A stretch of 6,611 nt of DNA. It comes from Candidatus Poseidoniaceae archaeon (GTDB lineage Archaea > Thermoplasmatota > Poseidoniia > Poseidoniales > Poseidoniaceae). Where the stretch lies: NCBI GenBank assembly GCA_013329295.1, contig DUKP01000073.1, forward strand, positions 1-6,611, in the 5' to 3' direction. Shown in pieces: positions 6,587 to 6,611 of the stretch; position 1 is the first letter of the stretch, and each line of letters begins with the position of its first letter. A model generated the notes under the pieces. The model worked only from the letters and a program-made list of their open reading frames with translations. It was not told the DNA's origin and did no database searches. The position numbers and the translations under genes are program-made.

Positions 6587-6611
6587 GTGAGTTCCACATC
6601 ATTTCCAAACC
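6587..6611 (+). other. Short non-coding tail after the cluster
   Basis: Only 25 bases remain after the TGA of the flavin-reductase-like gene. No hairpin plus T-run is visible, so no terminator can be called inside the window. Confidence 0.5.

Noticed and set aside
1..6611. Mobile element, phage or defence system
   Set aside because: No transposase, integrase, terminal inverted repeats, tRNA or defence-type domains are seen in any frame.

Overview
The window looks like chromosomal DNA from a low-to-moderate GC prokaryote, most plausibly a planktonic marine archaeon of the Marine Group II (Poseidoniales) or a related Thermoplasmata-like lineage. That placement is an inference, resting on a very large secreted protein built of Ig-like NEW3/CARDB-type repeats, TATA-like AT-rich stretches close to start codons, compact short operons and mixed use of Shine-Dalgarno (SD) and apparently leader-poor starts. 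No rRNA, tRNA or lineage marker gene is present to prove it.

Left two thirds (1-4147, minus strand): a single uninterrupted reading frame runs from about 4147 to the left edge and continues beyond it. I translated it completely. It gives at least 1382 residues: an N-terminal signal peptide, then at least ten beta-sandwich repeats of roughly 110 residues marked by a recurring N-x-G turn, many N-glycosylation sequons, and cysteines only in the last 210 visible residues. It is a surface or secreted repeat protein whose C-terminus, and so its anchoring mode, lies outside the window. Every plus-strand open frame over this region is a shadow.

Directly upstream on the same strand (4131-4571) is a small, basic, helical protein of about 146 residues with no recognised function. 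Its last codons contain the ribosome binding site of the giant gene and the two genes overlap, so they are almost certainly translated as a coupled pair.

A 211-base AT-rich divergent intergenic region (4572-4782) carries the promoters for both directions and two small hairpins.

Right third (4783-6586, plus strand): a tight three-gene cluster. It encodes a Bcp-type peroxiredoxin (thiol peroxidase), a left-handed beta-helix acyltransferase that starts with TTG nine bases later, and a flavin-reductase-like FMN-binding split-barrel protein with an uncharacterised N-terminal extension and a near-perfect SD. Gene spacings of 9 and 28 bases suggest co-transcription. The peroxiredoxin and flavoprotein share a redox theme. 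The acyltransferase fits surface-sugar or small-molecule acetylation, and its link to the other two is unclear.

I see no mobile element, CRISPR array, RNA gene or phage signature. The most noteworthy items are the giant repeat protein and the unusual overlapped start of its gene.
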